NCBI RefSeq assembly: GCF_014851395.1
Contig: NW_024040817.1
Location: 29,111,976-29,175,975, forward strand
Length of the DNA stretch: 64,000 nt
Source: Micropterus salmoides
Lineage: Eukaryota; Chordata; Actinopteri; Centrarchiformes; Centrarchidae
Reading direction: 5' to 3'
This document shows positions 12,013 through 22,808 of this stretch, piece after piece. The notes beneath the pieces were generated by a model. That model saw only the letters and a program-made list of their open reading frames with translations. It did no database searches and was not told the DNA's origin. Each line of letters begins with the position of its first letter. Within the stretch, counting starts at the first letter, position 1. Both the position numbers and the translations under genes were made by a program.

Positions 12013-12832
12013 TACAATGAAATATTTTGACACAAGAAAAAAGGTTAACTCAGCATTAAGAGCACTATTCATAAAATATAGAATAGAAGATTAAATGTTT
12101 TAAAAGATGACAAGGTAAGTATTAATAACAAATCAATTTCAATTTGAATGCACCTTTCAATGACTCAAGGACAGTGAACAGTGAAAGGAAAAAAAATGCA
12201 TCTCCTTAACGACTCTGTGGACACTATCAATAGCTACGCAGTAAAGAGAAAAACCAGTGTGACTGGAATTATAACTGACAAGTTAGTGGATGGAAACTAA
12301 CAACCATCTGGTCAGTTGAAGTTAGTTGTTGCCCATTGCTACGCTTCTTTTTTTGCCACTACAAAATAATTAGTGGCAGCTACAAAGTAATGGTCCACCA
12401 ATTACTATGGCAACAATTTTGCCCACTATATATAAACCACCGTAATATATTTTTTTTCAATGGCAAAGTTGTTATATTTGTTGTTTATTCTTTATTAAGT
12501 TAATTTTTTTTGTTTTGTTTTGTAATTTTTTTTTCAGTGATGAACAACCAGGCAGCGGTCGACAGTAAGTTGACGATCAGTTTAGCTTCTCAAAATGTTA
12601 GTTTAAACGTTTATTATCACTACCACAGTAAAAAGGCGTTTTTAACATGCTGAGGCAAGTCGCTGCTGCTGCTCGCAACGTCATGCAGAAAAACAAACGG
12701 GCTATAGGTCTACAATCTGAACCCAAAGTCCAATCCTAAATGAAAAACAAGACAGCTTCTTAACATTACAGCCAGAAGCATAGCCAATTTCAAACAGATA
12801 TCCCGCAATAAGTTCCGTGTAACAAAAGACCG
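12012..12832. other. No gene recognised
   Basis: AT-rich sequence with homopolymer T tracts near 12450-12535. Nothing else identified. Confidence 0.45.
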
Positions 12833-12939
12833 GCTAACATTACATGGGCGTGTATGTGGTCCACCACAACGTTACATTCAGTAGTAATTGTATGAGGTCC
12901 ACCCACATACAATGGTTCCGACACCCTTGTAATGTTAGC
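12833..12939. repeat. Imperfect palindrome
   Basis: GCTAACATTACA (12833-12844) is mirrored exactly by TGTAATGTTAGC (12928-12939). Inner arms TGTATGTGG (from 12851) and CCACATACA (to 12911) also pair, so the segment could fold as a long interrupted hairpin. The centre carries AACGTTACATTCAGTAGTAA, which recurs in direct orientation near 13350 inside the neighbouring element. Confidence 0.6.
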
Positions 12940-12967
12940 TTTTAAACACATCAACGCTGCATGGGGG

Positions 12968-13696
12968 GAATCGACCCTTCGCTAAGCCACACCTCCCTTA
13001 GTTACTGTTGCTAAGTCGGACAAACTGTTGGGCCTGTCGGACTTTTATCACGGCGCTGCCACTGTTTATTACTGCACTCCCCAGAGACATATTGTCAATT
13101 TTTGTAAAAAGTGATCTCAGAAAGAAGCAGACAGTTTTGCAATTGCATTGTGCATTATAAGGTTTTATTCAGGCTGTCAAATTGATGTGAAAAAAATAAA
13201 GACAACAGCTAAAACCGATCACAGGGTAACCACTGTATTATTATTGACTATTGAGAAAGAGTACAACAATATTAAGGATCAAAACTGTTCCTGTACAGCT
13301 GGGTAGGTCTATAGTCACTATTACAATCATTAAAACAGTATGGTTTTATAACGTTACATTCAGTAGTAATTTAGCTAGCGTTAGCTAACTAACATTACAT
13401 TAGGAACAATCTACAGCCTACATTTTTCTGGATTTGTTTTACATTTTGGAAAGAGAATAAATAGTACTTCTCCTTTCAACCTCTCTCGGTAGCGATTGTA
13501 ATTATTTTAAATGCCTCAGGAACAGCGTATCTTGGAAAAATACAGCAAACAAAACTAGAAAGCAACTACTTTTTTAAATTGTAGAGTCAATGGACCGCGG
13601 CAATGAAAGTGTCGGACCTCAGTTAGAGCGAGTCTTATATTGCGCTGTGATTTGCCAGCTGCGTATTCGGGGCGTGGCTTAGCGAAGGGTCAATTC
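12968..13696. mobile_element. Element with inverted ends (GACCCTTCGCTAAGCCAC)
   Basis: GACCCTTCGCTAAGCCAC near 12973 is mirrored at about 13674-13691; over 12968-12993 and 13671-13696 the arms match except for two positions. About 729 bp are enclosed. The interior has no open frame with transposase similarity. This is a non-autonomous DNA transposon candidate. Superfamily and target duplication are unresolved. Confidence 0.65.
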
Positions 13697-13988
13697 ACTT
13701 AGACCAGACTGAGTTCTTCTGTAGGCTGTGACTAAAATGCTAACCAGCTGCTCATGTAAATGTGTGATAAAGTACTAGCATATCTAATTCCTCTCTCTCA
13801 TAGATAAGTTGCAGGTCCAAAGAATGCTATTTAAAGTAGCTACTGTCTGAACTTAATACTCTGACGTGTGGAAGGAATAAAAGATTTGGAGTAATGATAA
13901 CTATATGAATGGATAAATGTAAGCATGATTGCTTTTATTTTATTATATTTTCCTGTGGGTATATGCTCATATAGACCACTAGCCTACT

Positions 13989-14150
13989 GACCTGCAGACC
14001 GCTACTGACATGTAGACCGCTATTGACCTGCAGACCGCTACTGACCTGCAGACCGCTATTGACCTGCAGACCGCTACTGACCTGTAGACCGCTACTGACC
14101 TGCAGACCGCTACTGACCTGCAGACCGCTATTGACCTGTAGACCGCTATT
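13989..14150 (+). repeat. 18-bp minisatellite, nine units
   Basis: Nine contiguous copies of an 18-bp unit close to GACCTGCAGACCGCTACT, ending with a partial unit. Variation is almost confined to two C/T positions (CTGCAG or CTGTAG; TACT or TATT). The arrangement is head-to-tail without spacers. Confidence 0.95.
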
Positions 14151-15196
14151 GACCTCAGAATCAGCTGCCTTGCCTCCTGCTTCTCTCTCTCTCTGCTAAA
14201 ATATCTTGAATATCCATCTGGTCAATGAAATGAAGGATATGCCAGTAAAACAGCATAAACAAGGACACTGTTATGTTACATACAGATTAAGGGCAACTAG
14301 CACTTCCTTGTGGTTACTTTCAGACGCTGTCAGCTGAATGTCATCGCTGTATTGGTTAATTGTGATCACATGGGTAGGGTCATAGTTCAGACCAGCCATT
14401 TTGGAATAGTTTGGAAATTTAGGTTATTCATCTTTGTTTTATCTTCAGCATCCGCCTGTATCGAACCCTGGAGAAGCTTTGATTGTGAGTTATATTACGT
14501 CTTTTGACTTTATACATGAGTATCGATGCATATGTTGTATAAATTCATATTTGGTGAGATTTATAGATCTTTACATTACCTTTTTTCCATGTGTAGTGCA
14601 GCCATCTGTTTAATTCCAGCATGTATATTTCTACACTGTTTTTAGTTACATTAAAAGCTTCTTTGTGTGTTTGCTCTTAGTTTCACAGAGTTGCTGAAAT
14701 ACACTATAAGAAAGCAAGCTGATGAAGACAAACAAGTAAACAGCCCTCAACTTTACTTTCACGTCTTACTCATCATTTAACCCTTTCAGTGTCTCAGACA
14801 TCTGTTTAGCTATCTGTCACCTTGTGTAGAGCCACACAAGCAGTGGACAGAATAGACAATATGACATTTAGTTTTCACTGAAAACAACATTATGTGGGGA
14901 CTGATACTGTTTTGAAATAGACTAGTAGAGATAGGTAATATTAATGGCATTCACATTATCAACACTAGTGTTTTCCATATCTAACTACAATAAAAATGTT
15001 CCTTTACCTCAAGTAAATGTAGCTTCAGTTCAGCAAGTTTCACTCTGTATCACTCACTAGCTGAATCAATCTTCCTTCACCATGTCTGTGTGTGGCTGTG
15101 TGTGTGTAACGTTGCTTGCAGCTGGGCAGAGCTTCGGACCATGTTAGGGTGGCTTCAAATAACATAGCCAAAACCTTATGTAAACATATTCGGTTT
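14151..15196. other. No gene recognised
   Basis: No coding similarity or element ends seen. A short CT-rich tract follows the minisatellite. Confidence 0.45.
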
Positions 15197-15320
15197 AATT
15201 GTATTAATACACTGCGATGGACTGGCGACCTGACCAGGGTGTACCCCGCCTTTTGCCCAATGTCAGCTGGGATTGGCTCCATCCCTCTGTGACGATGAGT
15301 GAGTGTGTATTAATACAATT
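15197..15320 (+). repeat. Teleost short repeat fragment flanked by 12/16-bp duplications
   Basis: The core (about 15213-15295) carries GATGGACTGGCGACCTG, GGGTGTACCCCGCC and CAATGTCAGCTGGGATTGGC, the 3' part of a very common fish repeat also found at 25335-25465, 42420-42590 and 51328-51554. It is bracketed by TGTATTAATACA at 15200-15211 and 15306-15317. Because that 12-mer is its own reverse complement, the flanks also form a 16-bp perfect inverted repeat (15197-15212 with 15305-15320). Confidence 0.75.
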
Positions 15321-15394
15321 ATGCCAGTTAATTATAGATGTCATCGTATTGCACTTTTCATATTTAACATATCTAGACCGTACTCTTTTTAATA

Positions 15395-15830
15395 TTATTT
15401 ACAGAGACTCAACACTTTCCACCATGAGCAACCAGTTGGGTTGAGAGAGAGAGAGCAGGAGTAAAGGACACAGAATAGCACAATGCAAGTTCCACATAGA
15501 GATGCAAATAGCAGTAGAGGTGGTAAACATACAAATATCAATAAAAATAATAATAGTAATAATAATAATAGTTGCAGCAGGGGGTTTCAAGTAGGAACAT
15601 GGAGGCAGCAGGTGGCCCACAATAATAGATTCAGACTCTGGAGGCAGAATTACCTGCAGAAAGCAGCAGACGGAGGGAAGAGAGGGACGAGTAGCACAAA
15701 ACTACGGGAGAGGGAGGAAGTCGAGTTAGAAAAGACGAAAGTCTTAAGCCTACTCTTCAATGTGGAGATGATGTCTGCCTCCTGAACCCAGAATGAGACC
15801 TGATTTCAACAGGAGAGGAGCTTTATATGA
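15395..15830 (+). repeat. Dispersed teleost repeat (GTCTTAAGCCTACTCTT family), copy 1
   Basis: Contains TACCTGCAGAAAGCAGCAGA, an ACTACGGGAGAG block and AAGTCTTAAGCCTACTCTT followed by a 'gtctgcctcctgaaccc' segment, in the order I associate with a common fish repeat. A second, shorter copy is at 27425-27560. It includes an interrupted (AAT)n tract near 15545-15570. The open frame across it (15483-15785) is repeat sequence, not a gene. Confidence 0.5.
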
Positions 15831-17429
15831 AAACCAAATGAAATGCACACTAAAATTAACAATGTTATAAATGATCTGCATTGACCCCATGCACCATTTG
15901 CATAAATACAAGTTAGTCTTAACAAAAGAGTGAGAATAGTTGCAACAAGCCCAACAACTGAATAAATATCATTGACCCCAAACGTTACCCCAGGAGAACT
16001 CTCTGTAGGACTGTAGGTGTGGCTCTTGATAGTGTACAGCCTATGTACCTTCTTGTTATAAACCTTCTGGTATCTGGGGAGACAACAGGTGTAAAGCCAA
16101 CACCACATCAACAAGTCATGCAAAGCCACACTGACAGTTATCAAACACAAAGCATTTACACAATAAACTACAGAAAAATATGGTGTGACAACACACTTGT
16201 CTTCTTTGATAACCATCTGTAGTTGTGGTGGTTGTAATCTAATGCAACAAGCAAAGTTCTGGCTTCATACACCTGGGAAGACAAGGAGAAACGTTTGCTT
16301 GCATACATCAGCACATCAATGTGAAAGGTCTACAGGTCAGATGTTGTCCCAGGTAAAAACAAAAAAACTTCAATCATTAAATCTTAACACAATCCTTGCC
16401 TTTTACCTGAAGTTCAAACACTTAGCCACGTCTTTCAGCCAGCATGGATTTATGATGATTTCAATGAATACCAGGTGGACTGAAGAACCTTTCTTCATTT
16501 AGGCCTTCTTTTCGTCTTCCTTGCACAGTGTGTCATGCTGGTAACTCCTAAAAACCCACTCATGACTGTCACATGTTATACCTTGCCATTCTAAAACCAG
16601 AAACACACTAATGTATGACCACTGCCATTAATGGGCAGCCACTAAACTCATGTTAATGTTATCAAATGTCTGGACATAATTTGATGATAGAAATGAGTGC
16701 TAGGGTAATACAAGTAACAATGGATACCTAAAATGCACTGGCCAAGGCTTGGAGTGTTCTATTATGAAGCGATGGTATGATTATAATCACAGAGCACAGC
16801 ACAAGCTTGACCTGAATGCAGCTGTGTTACAGTTATTAATATGTAGCTCTCAGTACAGACTCACCCATTAGGGCCTTGATTTGAATGTACCGAGCTGAGT
16901 ACTAAAACTACAAACTACAGTATGTAGTTTATATGGTTTAACTATATAAAGCCATTATTTGTTTCATGAAGACAACATGACAACCCTTTGATATTGTACC
17001 GGACCATGGCCCCAAAACAGTAGACAAGAACATGCAAACACATGGCTAATTAGCATCGACAAAACTACCAAGAAGCAGGAGGCCTGTGTACGGGTTAATA
17101 AATCTAAAATTGGTAGTCCTCTCTGGAACTCTTAGTGCAAAGGCTAAGAGTAAATCTTTTCTCTGGGAAATGGGAGGACGAGTAACTGGCTAGCCTGCAT
17201 TATCATCCAGGCAGAGCACCTCTCCAAACCCTGTTCTTAGTAGGACAGAGGCGTGGACACACAGGCGTGGAGTTACATTTTCACCACTATTGTGGGACCC
17301 TGGATCTCCATCTGATGACGTAGATAACATCCCATCCTAACACAGAAGGGTAAGGACTGAGAGTAAATCAGAAAGTAAAAGGCTACAGGGAAAGCTAACG
17401 ACTGGGCTTCAAACTTTGCTGTAAAAGAT
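15831..17429. other. No gene recognised
   Basis: A 136-codon minus-strand frame (15806-16216) is hydrophobic but matches no family I know. The part after about 17240 may be the degraded 5' end of the LINE that follows. Confidence 0.4.
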
Positions 17430-17640
17430 GTAATAATGTGCAGTAAGAACACCAAAATACTCTGCTTTCCAAAGGATAAGGTCTCTGATTTGGCAGAAAG
17501 AATCCTGCGTGTTCTGGCTGCACACCCAAATGTGAAATACATCATACTGCACAAAGGAACCAATGATGTTGTGAAGCAGCACTCTGAAGTAAAAGGACTT
17601 TATGAACCTGTTGAACACAGTCAGCACCCTGAATGCTGAG
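17430..17640 (+). pseudogene. LINE ORF1 fragment with SGNH-esterase-like block
   Basis: The frame reads KDKVSDLAERILRVLAAHPN, then YIILHKGTNDVVKQHSEV, before losing the expected continuation at about residue 60. A hydrophobic strand followed by G-T-N-D is the block III signature of SGNH hydrolase (esterase) domains, which some CR1/L2-group non-LTR retrotransposons encode in ORF1. The catalytic Ser block (GDS) expected upstream and the Asp-x-x-His block downstream are not visible, so the domain is truncated on both sides. It lies directly upstream of, and in the same orientation as, the reverse-transcriptase fragment at 17880, so the two probably come from one element with a large internal deletion. 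Confidence 0.6.
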
Positions 17641-17879
17641 GTGTATCAGCTCTGACCATGGGAGACATGGGAGCCAAGATGAAGAGTCTCCACCTCCCTC
17701 ACTAACAACCACCTGTGAGGATTCACCATTAGCGCCCCAAACCCCTTCCAGATTAGCCCCCTCTTAGAGTGCACTAACCCTATGTAAGAGCTGGTTAGTA
17801 CTGGGAACAAACTCACCCGTCCCTTCTCTTGCCCCACTCCCATTTTCTCTCCCCTACATCCCCTTACCATCCACTTTCA

Positions 17880-18760
17880 ACACCATCATCCTGGCCCTGC
17901 TGCAGGACAAGCTCTCCCAACTGAACGTGGGAAAACATGTCTCTGACTCCAGGACCATCAGCACCGGTTCCCCTCAAGGCTGCATTCTTTCCCCCCTTCT
18001 CTTCTCCCTGTACACCAACAGCTGCACCTCCAGTCACCAGTCTGTCACGCTCCTGAAGTTTGCGGACGACACCACATTGGGAACATCTCAGGATGAGTCC
18101 GCCTATAGGTGGGAGACCTGGTGCAGCCAGAACAGTCTGGAGCTCAACACTCTGAAGACCGTGGAGATGGTCGTGGACTTCAGAAAGATCCCAGCCCCAC
18201 CCTCCCTCATCATCCTGTGTGACTCCTCAGTCACCACTGTGGACTCCTTCCGCTTCCTGGGCACCATCATCTCCCAGGACCTCAAGTGGGAGCTGAACAT
18301 CACCGCCCTCACCAAGAAGGCCCAGCAGAGGATGTACTTCCTGCGGCAACTGAAGAAGTTCAGCCTGCCAAAGACAATGACGGTGCACTTCTACACCAAC
18401 ATCATTGAGTCCATCCTCACCTCCCCCATCAACATCTGGTACGCTGCTGCCACTGCCAGGGACACGGGCAGGCTGCTCTGCAGAGAAGGTGATTGGCTGC
18501 AATCTTCCTTCTCTTCAGGACCTGTACGCCTCCAGGACTCTGAGGCGAGCAGGAAATATTGCAGCTGACGCCGGTCACAAACTGTTTCAGACTCTCCCCT
18601 CTGGCAGGAGGCTGCGGTCCATCAGGACCAAAACCTCTCGCCACAAAAACAGCTTCTACCAGTCTGCAGCTGCCTCATCAACAAGGCCCAGGCCACCAAC
18701 TGACACTCCCCCCTTTCAAATAATACAATCGTCTCTACACATGTAAATATCACTTCATGT
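17880..18760 (+). pseudogene. L2-like LINE reverse transcriptase, copy A1 (truncated)
   Basis: The frame 17927-18568 contains the RT core motifs SPQGCILSPLLFSLY and LLKFADDTTLG (the FADD catalytic pair is intact), then LELNTLKTVEMVVDF, FRFLGTIISQDLKW and KKAQQRMYFLRQLKKF. After a frameshift near 18480 the C-terminal part continues in another frame (QDLYASRTLRRAGNIAADAG, PSGRRLRSIRTKTSR) to about 18720. Upstream, LLQDKLSQLNVGKHVSDS shows that about 20 residues of the usual palm region are deleted, and no endonuclease is present. An intact protein would reverse transcribe LINE RNA at a nicked target. This copy is dead. The nearly identical segment at 22209-22643 is a second copy. Assignment to L2, within the CR1/L2 group, is inference. 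Confidence 0.8.
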
Positions 18761-19066
18761 CATATCATGCACGAACCTGGCACATTGCACATATTTGTTG
18801 TTAATTGTAAATTGTTATTGTTGTTGTTCCGTTGTTCCATTGTTATTTTTATTATTATTTTTATTTTTTTATATTGTCAGTTGTATTAATTTTCTCTATT
18901 CTTCTGTTATTCTTATATAACTTGCATTTGTTCATTACATATTTATATATGTCTACATCTATTTGTGTCAGCTGCATGTCTGTCTACGTGTAGCACCTTA
19001 CCACCACAGCGATCCTCGTATGTGTAAAACACTACTTGGCAATAAAGCTCCTTCTGATTCTGATTC
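18761..19066 (+). mobile_element. 3' untranslated tail of L2-like copy A1
   Basis: Runs from the end of the reverse-transcriptase frame to TACTTGGCAATAAAGCTCC and a short TGATTC microsatellite (about 19050-19066), a typical 3' terminus of fish L2-like elements. Blocks around TACATGTAAATAT, CTGGCACATTGCA, ATAACTTGCAT and GTCTACGTGTAGCACCTTA recur in copy A2 at 24290, 24325, 25170 and 25233. Confidence 0.8.
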
Positions 19067-19136
19067 ACCACTGGCTTTAAATCCTCAACCTGGTTTGACT
19101 CATGTGTTCTTTTGAATATACAGTATATCTCTTTAG

Positions 19137-20235
19137 TTGACTTCCTGTTCTAAAGCTATTTTTCTAAATATCTGCAGGCCCCTTAAATACAGTGCAACCT
19201 TTTTTGACGACTTTGGTGAACTGCTGTCTATAATCTGTATTGACTTTGACTGTGTGGTTGTTGTTGGTAATTTTAACATCCACATTGACAACCCCCAGGA
19301 CAGAGGGATTAAAGAAGTGTGCTGTGTTCTTGATAATTATGGACTTACTCAACATGTGATGGAGGCCACACACAACATTTCCAAGCTCATTCGGGCGTTT
19401 TCTTTGAAAGTTCGTGCACACGAATGTTTAAACAGAGGTAATCACAAAACGGCATATCGCTGAAAACACCAGTGAAATATTTATTCAGGCTTTCTCTTCC
19501 ATACCCCTCTCTAATGGGTCTCAGTCAGCTTGTAGATAATTTAAATTCTAAAATAACAAATGTATGTATTGATGTCATTGCACCCGCTAAGGTGAAGGTG
19601 GTCTCAGGTAAGAAAAGACGTACATGGAGAAATGCCACGCTGGTAAGAACTCAAAAAGAGTGTCGAAAAGCTGAATGCAGGTGGTGAAAAACAAATCTCC
19701 AGGTTCATTATGACGTCTTTAAGTAGAGAATTTGCATTTATAAATTAAACCTTCTTTTCTGACATCATCAGCAAAACAAATAATTTACTACTGTCGACAG
19801 GCTAACCAACCTTCCTGTGTCTGTACCTCTAATCTTTTATCCACCAGGGCCTGCTATGAATTTGCCTCCTTCCCTGACAAAATTAAAAATAAATAGACAA
19901 GCAATCAGTGCCTCCATGTCAGGTACAGGATATGTGTAGTCCCTGTGTCCATTTCAATTCAAAAAGCAAGACACAAATTGATTCTATCAACCAAAAAAAG
20001 CTGGAGGACATAATACAACATCTGAAATCCTCCTGTTGCCTTGATATTCTTCCCTAAAGGCCTTTTAAAAATATTTCTAACTGCATGGCCTCAGATCTTC
20101 CACAAATTGTCAACATATCTCTTCTCTCGATTTCATCCCACAGGCCCTGAAAACTGCAGTCATCAAGCCACTCTTAAAAAACAACAATTTAAACACGTCA
20201 CTAATGAGCAATTATAGGCCCCATTTAATTATAGC
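19137..20235 (+). pseudogene. LINE D: endonuclease and RT N-terminal remnants
   Basis: The frame 19137-19463 contains YSATFFDDFGELLS, VVVVGNFNIHIDNPQ and CVLDNYGLTQHV, matching the central part of an AP-like endonuclease (the family has a G-D-F-N block; here it is G-N-F-N, with a catalytic Asp changed to Asn). Downstream, about 19480-19690 is the linker, and about 20140-20225 reads ALKTAVIKPLLKN and LMSNYRP, the first conserved block of the reverse transcriptase. Stops, frameshifts and internal deletions separate these pieces; the catalytic SDH of the endonuclease and the RT core were not found. The C-terminal part continues at 20240. Confidence 0.65.
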
Positions 20236-20239
20236 TCTC

Positions 20240-20735
20240 ATTTACCTTAAGTCGACTCGATTACTGTAACAGTGTCTTTACAGGTTTACCTAAAAAATCG
20301 ATCAGACTGCTGCAGCTGATTCAGAACACTGCTGCTCAAGTTCTCAGTAAGACCAAAAAAGTGGATCACTCCAGTTCTGAGGTCCTTACACAGTCTGTCA
20401 AAGAATTTATTTTAAAATACTGCTGTTGGTTTATAAAGTACAGAATGGTTAAGGGTCAAAATATATTTCTGATCTTCTGCTACGTTATGAACCGTCCAGA
20501 CCTCTCAGGTCGTCTGGAACAGGTCAACAGAGAACAGAGTCAAAGCTAAACAAGCAGCGTTTGGTTTTTATGCACCATTTATCTGGAACAAACTTCCAGA
20601 AAACTGCAAGTCTGCTGAAACTCTCAGTTCTTTTAAATCAAGACTGAAGACTTCACTATTTTCTGCTGCCACTATATTAAATCAAATTTACGGTGGATTA
20701 ATATCTTACACCCACTAACTTTTACTGTCGTGTTT
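20240..20735 (+). pseudogene. LINE D: RT C-terminal remnant
   Basis: Across several frames the sequence shows an RLLQ/QNTAAQVLSKTKK-like block near 20310-20360, then CQRIYFKILLLVYK, ISDLLLRYEPSRPLRSSGT and, near 20570-20660, pieces corresponding to WNKLPENC and SFKSRLKT. These are the regular C-terminal blocks after the RT domain in Jockey-superfamily LINEs of fish. The element's 3' end resumes at 20986-21040 after a SINE insertion. Confidence 0.65.
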
Positions 20736-20753
20736 AATTTATGTTGCTTTTAG

Positions 20754-20985
20754 GTGATGGCGCAGTGAATATGACACCTGCCTTTGGTGTGAGACACCGG
20801 GGTCCAATTCCTGCTGTGATACATCCACCAATCCACTCTTAACCCCTTGTTTCTACAGAGGCGTACAAACTCTGACATATATATATATATATACTGTATA
20901 TATGTATATATATGTATATATAGCAATTGTAAGTCGCTTTAGATAGAAGTGTCAGCTAAATGATTAACTGTAACTGTAATGTAAG
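20754..20985 (+). mobile_element. tRNA-derived SINE inserted in LINE D 3' tail
   Basis: Begins GATGGCGCAGTGAATATGAC (A-box region), continues CTGCCTTTGGTGTGAGACAC, a B-box-like GGGTCCAATTCC and TACATCCACCAATCCACTC, then the tail TAGCAATTGTAAGTCGCTTT and GTGTCAGCTAAATGA. A (TA)-rich tract lies inside at about 20877-20925. Same family as the minus-strand fragment at 6905-6999. The SINE splits LINE D from its terminal segment. Confidence 0.75.
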
Positions 20986-21040
20986 GCACTTTGAATTGCC
21001 TTGTTGTTGAAATGTGTTATACAAATAAACTTGCTTTATC
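20986..21040 (+). mobile_element. 3' terminal segment of LINE D
   Basis: Ends with TGTTATACAAATAAACTTGC, a usual 3' end of fish LINEs of this group. A similar isolated tail (GTGCTGTATAAATAAACTTG) is at about 44390-44412. Confidence 0.6.
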
Positions 21041-21365
21041 TTACTACCACAAGAACATTCCTGCAATCATTAAAGTGATCATAATCCTTTCATGACATTA
21101 ATACACAAAACAAACATTTTTAGTATGCATGGCTTCATTCAATAGATGTTCATTTATAATTACTAATTTATTAAACTGTAAACCATTTTACTCTCACAGT
21201 GAGTTTGCTTCAGTCTTTCTGATCGGTATGTACATTTCAGTGCATGCTTGCCGACCAGATACTGTACTCCCTTGTTAATAACTTTAACAGGGGAAACCTC
21301 AGCCAAGAACTCCCCAAATAGAGACAGTTTGTTAAATGTCCAACCACAGAGGAAAACATATTGTA
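21041..21365. other. No gene recognised
   Basis: Spacer between LINE D and the second L2-like copy; nothing identified. Confidence 0.45.
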
Positions 21366-22800
21366 TCACTGTTAGACTACAAAAAGCAGTGCCTATGCCG
21401 CTGCGCTGAACTGGGCCATTCTGAACATGTGATGATACATCTGATTCTGGGAATACAGGCAGAAATTAAAGCTCTGTTGAGAGGACATTAAAGCAGTGGA
21501 CCAGTGAGGCTATAGAGGACCTTCAGGTGTGTTTGGACTGTACTGATTCGGATGTTTTTAGGACTGCTACCAAAAGTCAGGATGAGTTCTACATCAGTTT
21601 CTGTGAGGACAGCTGTGTACTATCACGTACCAGGGTGAGAAATAGCAATGACAAACCCTGGTTCACAGCTAAGCTCAGACAGCTATGGCTGGAAAAGAGG
21701 AGGCATTTAGGAGTGGGGACAGGGCTGGGTTTAAGGCATTAAAGAACAGGTTTAGCAAGGAGGTGCGAGAAGCTAAGCCAGTTCTATCTAGCTCCACCCC
21801 CTCGCCCTCCTCTCTCCATCTCAGAGAGGGTCGTCAACAGAGTATTCAGGAGGCAGAAACCCTGAAAGCAGCTGGGCTAGACTCAAAATGACAACAGACC
21901 CATTGGCCTGACCTCTATGAAGTCTTTTGAGAGCCTTGAGTGTTGTCCCAACCTAAATCCATCACAGACCCACTCCTGGACCCCCTGCAGTAGGACAAGC
22001 TCTCCTGGCTTAGCATGCCTGACTCCATCTGTAGGTGGATCACAGACTTCCTGACGGACAGGAAGCAGCAGGTGAAAATAGGAACACGTCTCTGACTCCT
22101 GGACTATCAGAACTGTTTCCCCTCAAGACTGCCTCATTTCCCCTCTGCTCTTCTCCCTCTACACCAACAGCTGCACCTCCAGTCACCAGTCCGTCAAGCT
22201 CCTGAAGGATGACCACCATCCTCAGTGGGCTCATCTCTGGTGGGGATGAGTCTGCCTACAGGTGGGAGATTGACCATCTGGTGACCTGGTGTAGCCAGAA
22301 CAGTCTGGAGCTCAACACCATGGACTCCTTCCGCTTCCTGGGCACCATCATCTCCCAGGACCTCAAGTGGGAGCTGAACATCACCGCCCTCACCAAGAAG
22401 ACCCAGCAGAGGATGTACTTCCTGCGGCAGCTGAAGAAGTTCAGCCTGCCAAAGTCAATGATGGTGCACTTCTACACCGCCATCACTGAGTCCATCCTCA
22501 CCTCCTCCATCACCATCTGGTACGCTGCTGCCACTGCCAGGGACAAGGGCAGGCTGCAGCGTATCATTTGCTCTGCAGAGAAGGTGATTGGTTGCAATAT
22601 TCCATTCCTTCAGGACCTGTGCGTCTCCAGGACTCTGAGGTGAGCAAGAAAGATTGCAGCTGACGCCTCCCGTCCCGGCCACAAAATGTTTCAGACAATC
22701 CCCTCTGGCAGGAGGCTGCGGTCCATCAGGACCAAAACCTCTCGCCAAAAAGAAGCTTCCTCCCATCTGCAGCTAGCCTCATTAACAAAGTCCGGATCCC
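21366..22800 (+). pseudogene. L2-like LINE ORF2, copy A2 (broken)
   Basis: Starts in the endonuclease C-terminus, where LGHSEHVMIHLIPGI stands in for the family's L-x-x-SDH-x-x-x-x-LIP (catalytic D of SDH changed to E). The linker follows (CLDCTDSDVFRTATKSQDEF, NSNDKPWFTAKLRQL), then after a frameshift AFRSGDRAGFKALKNRFSKE. A jump of several hundred bp leads into RT: SICRWITDFLTDRKQQVKIG, RTISTGSPQGC, LLFSLYTNSCTSS. The catalytic block is damaged: LLK is followed directly by DDTTI, so the Phe-Ala of FADD is missing. The segment that would carry KTVEMVVDF is deleted between LELNT and MDSFRF. C-terminal blocks run to 22643 and, in another frame, to about 22790. The copy is interrupted at 22809 by a hAT-type element, and its tail lies beyond. 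Confidence 0.8.
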
Positions 22801-22808
22801 CTACTAAC
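22801..22808. repeat. Target-site duplication, left (8 bp)
   Basis: CTACTAAC, matching CCACTAAC at 24245-24252 in seven of eight positions, flanks the element at 22809-24244. Confidence 0.6.

Noticed and set aside
11830..12072. Minus-strand frame with a His-Thr run
   Set aside because: It is the (TG)n microsatellite read as protein.
13989..14150. Possible CRISPR array
   Set aside because: The 18-bp units are contiguous without unique spacers; the region is a eukaryotic minisatellite.
15806..16216. 136-codon hydrophobic minus-strand frame
   Set aside because: No recognised family and no supporting context; hydrophobicity follows from base composition.
18405..18746. Frame overlapping the LINE A1 C-terminus, read as a separate gene
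   Set aside because: It is the frameshifted continuation of the reverse transcriptase (PSGRRLRSIRTKTSR).
22209..22643. Intact reverse transcriptase in L2-like copy A2
   Set aside because: The FADD block lacks Phe-Ala and a following segment is deleted, so it is a pseudogene.
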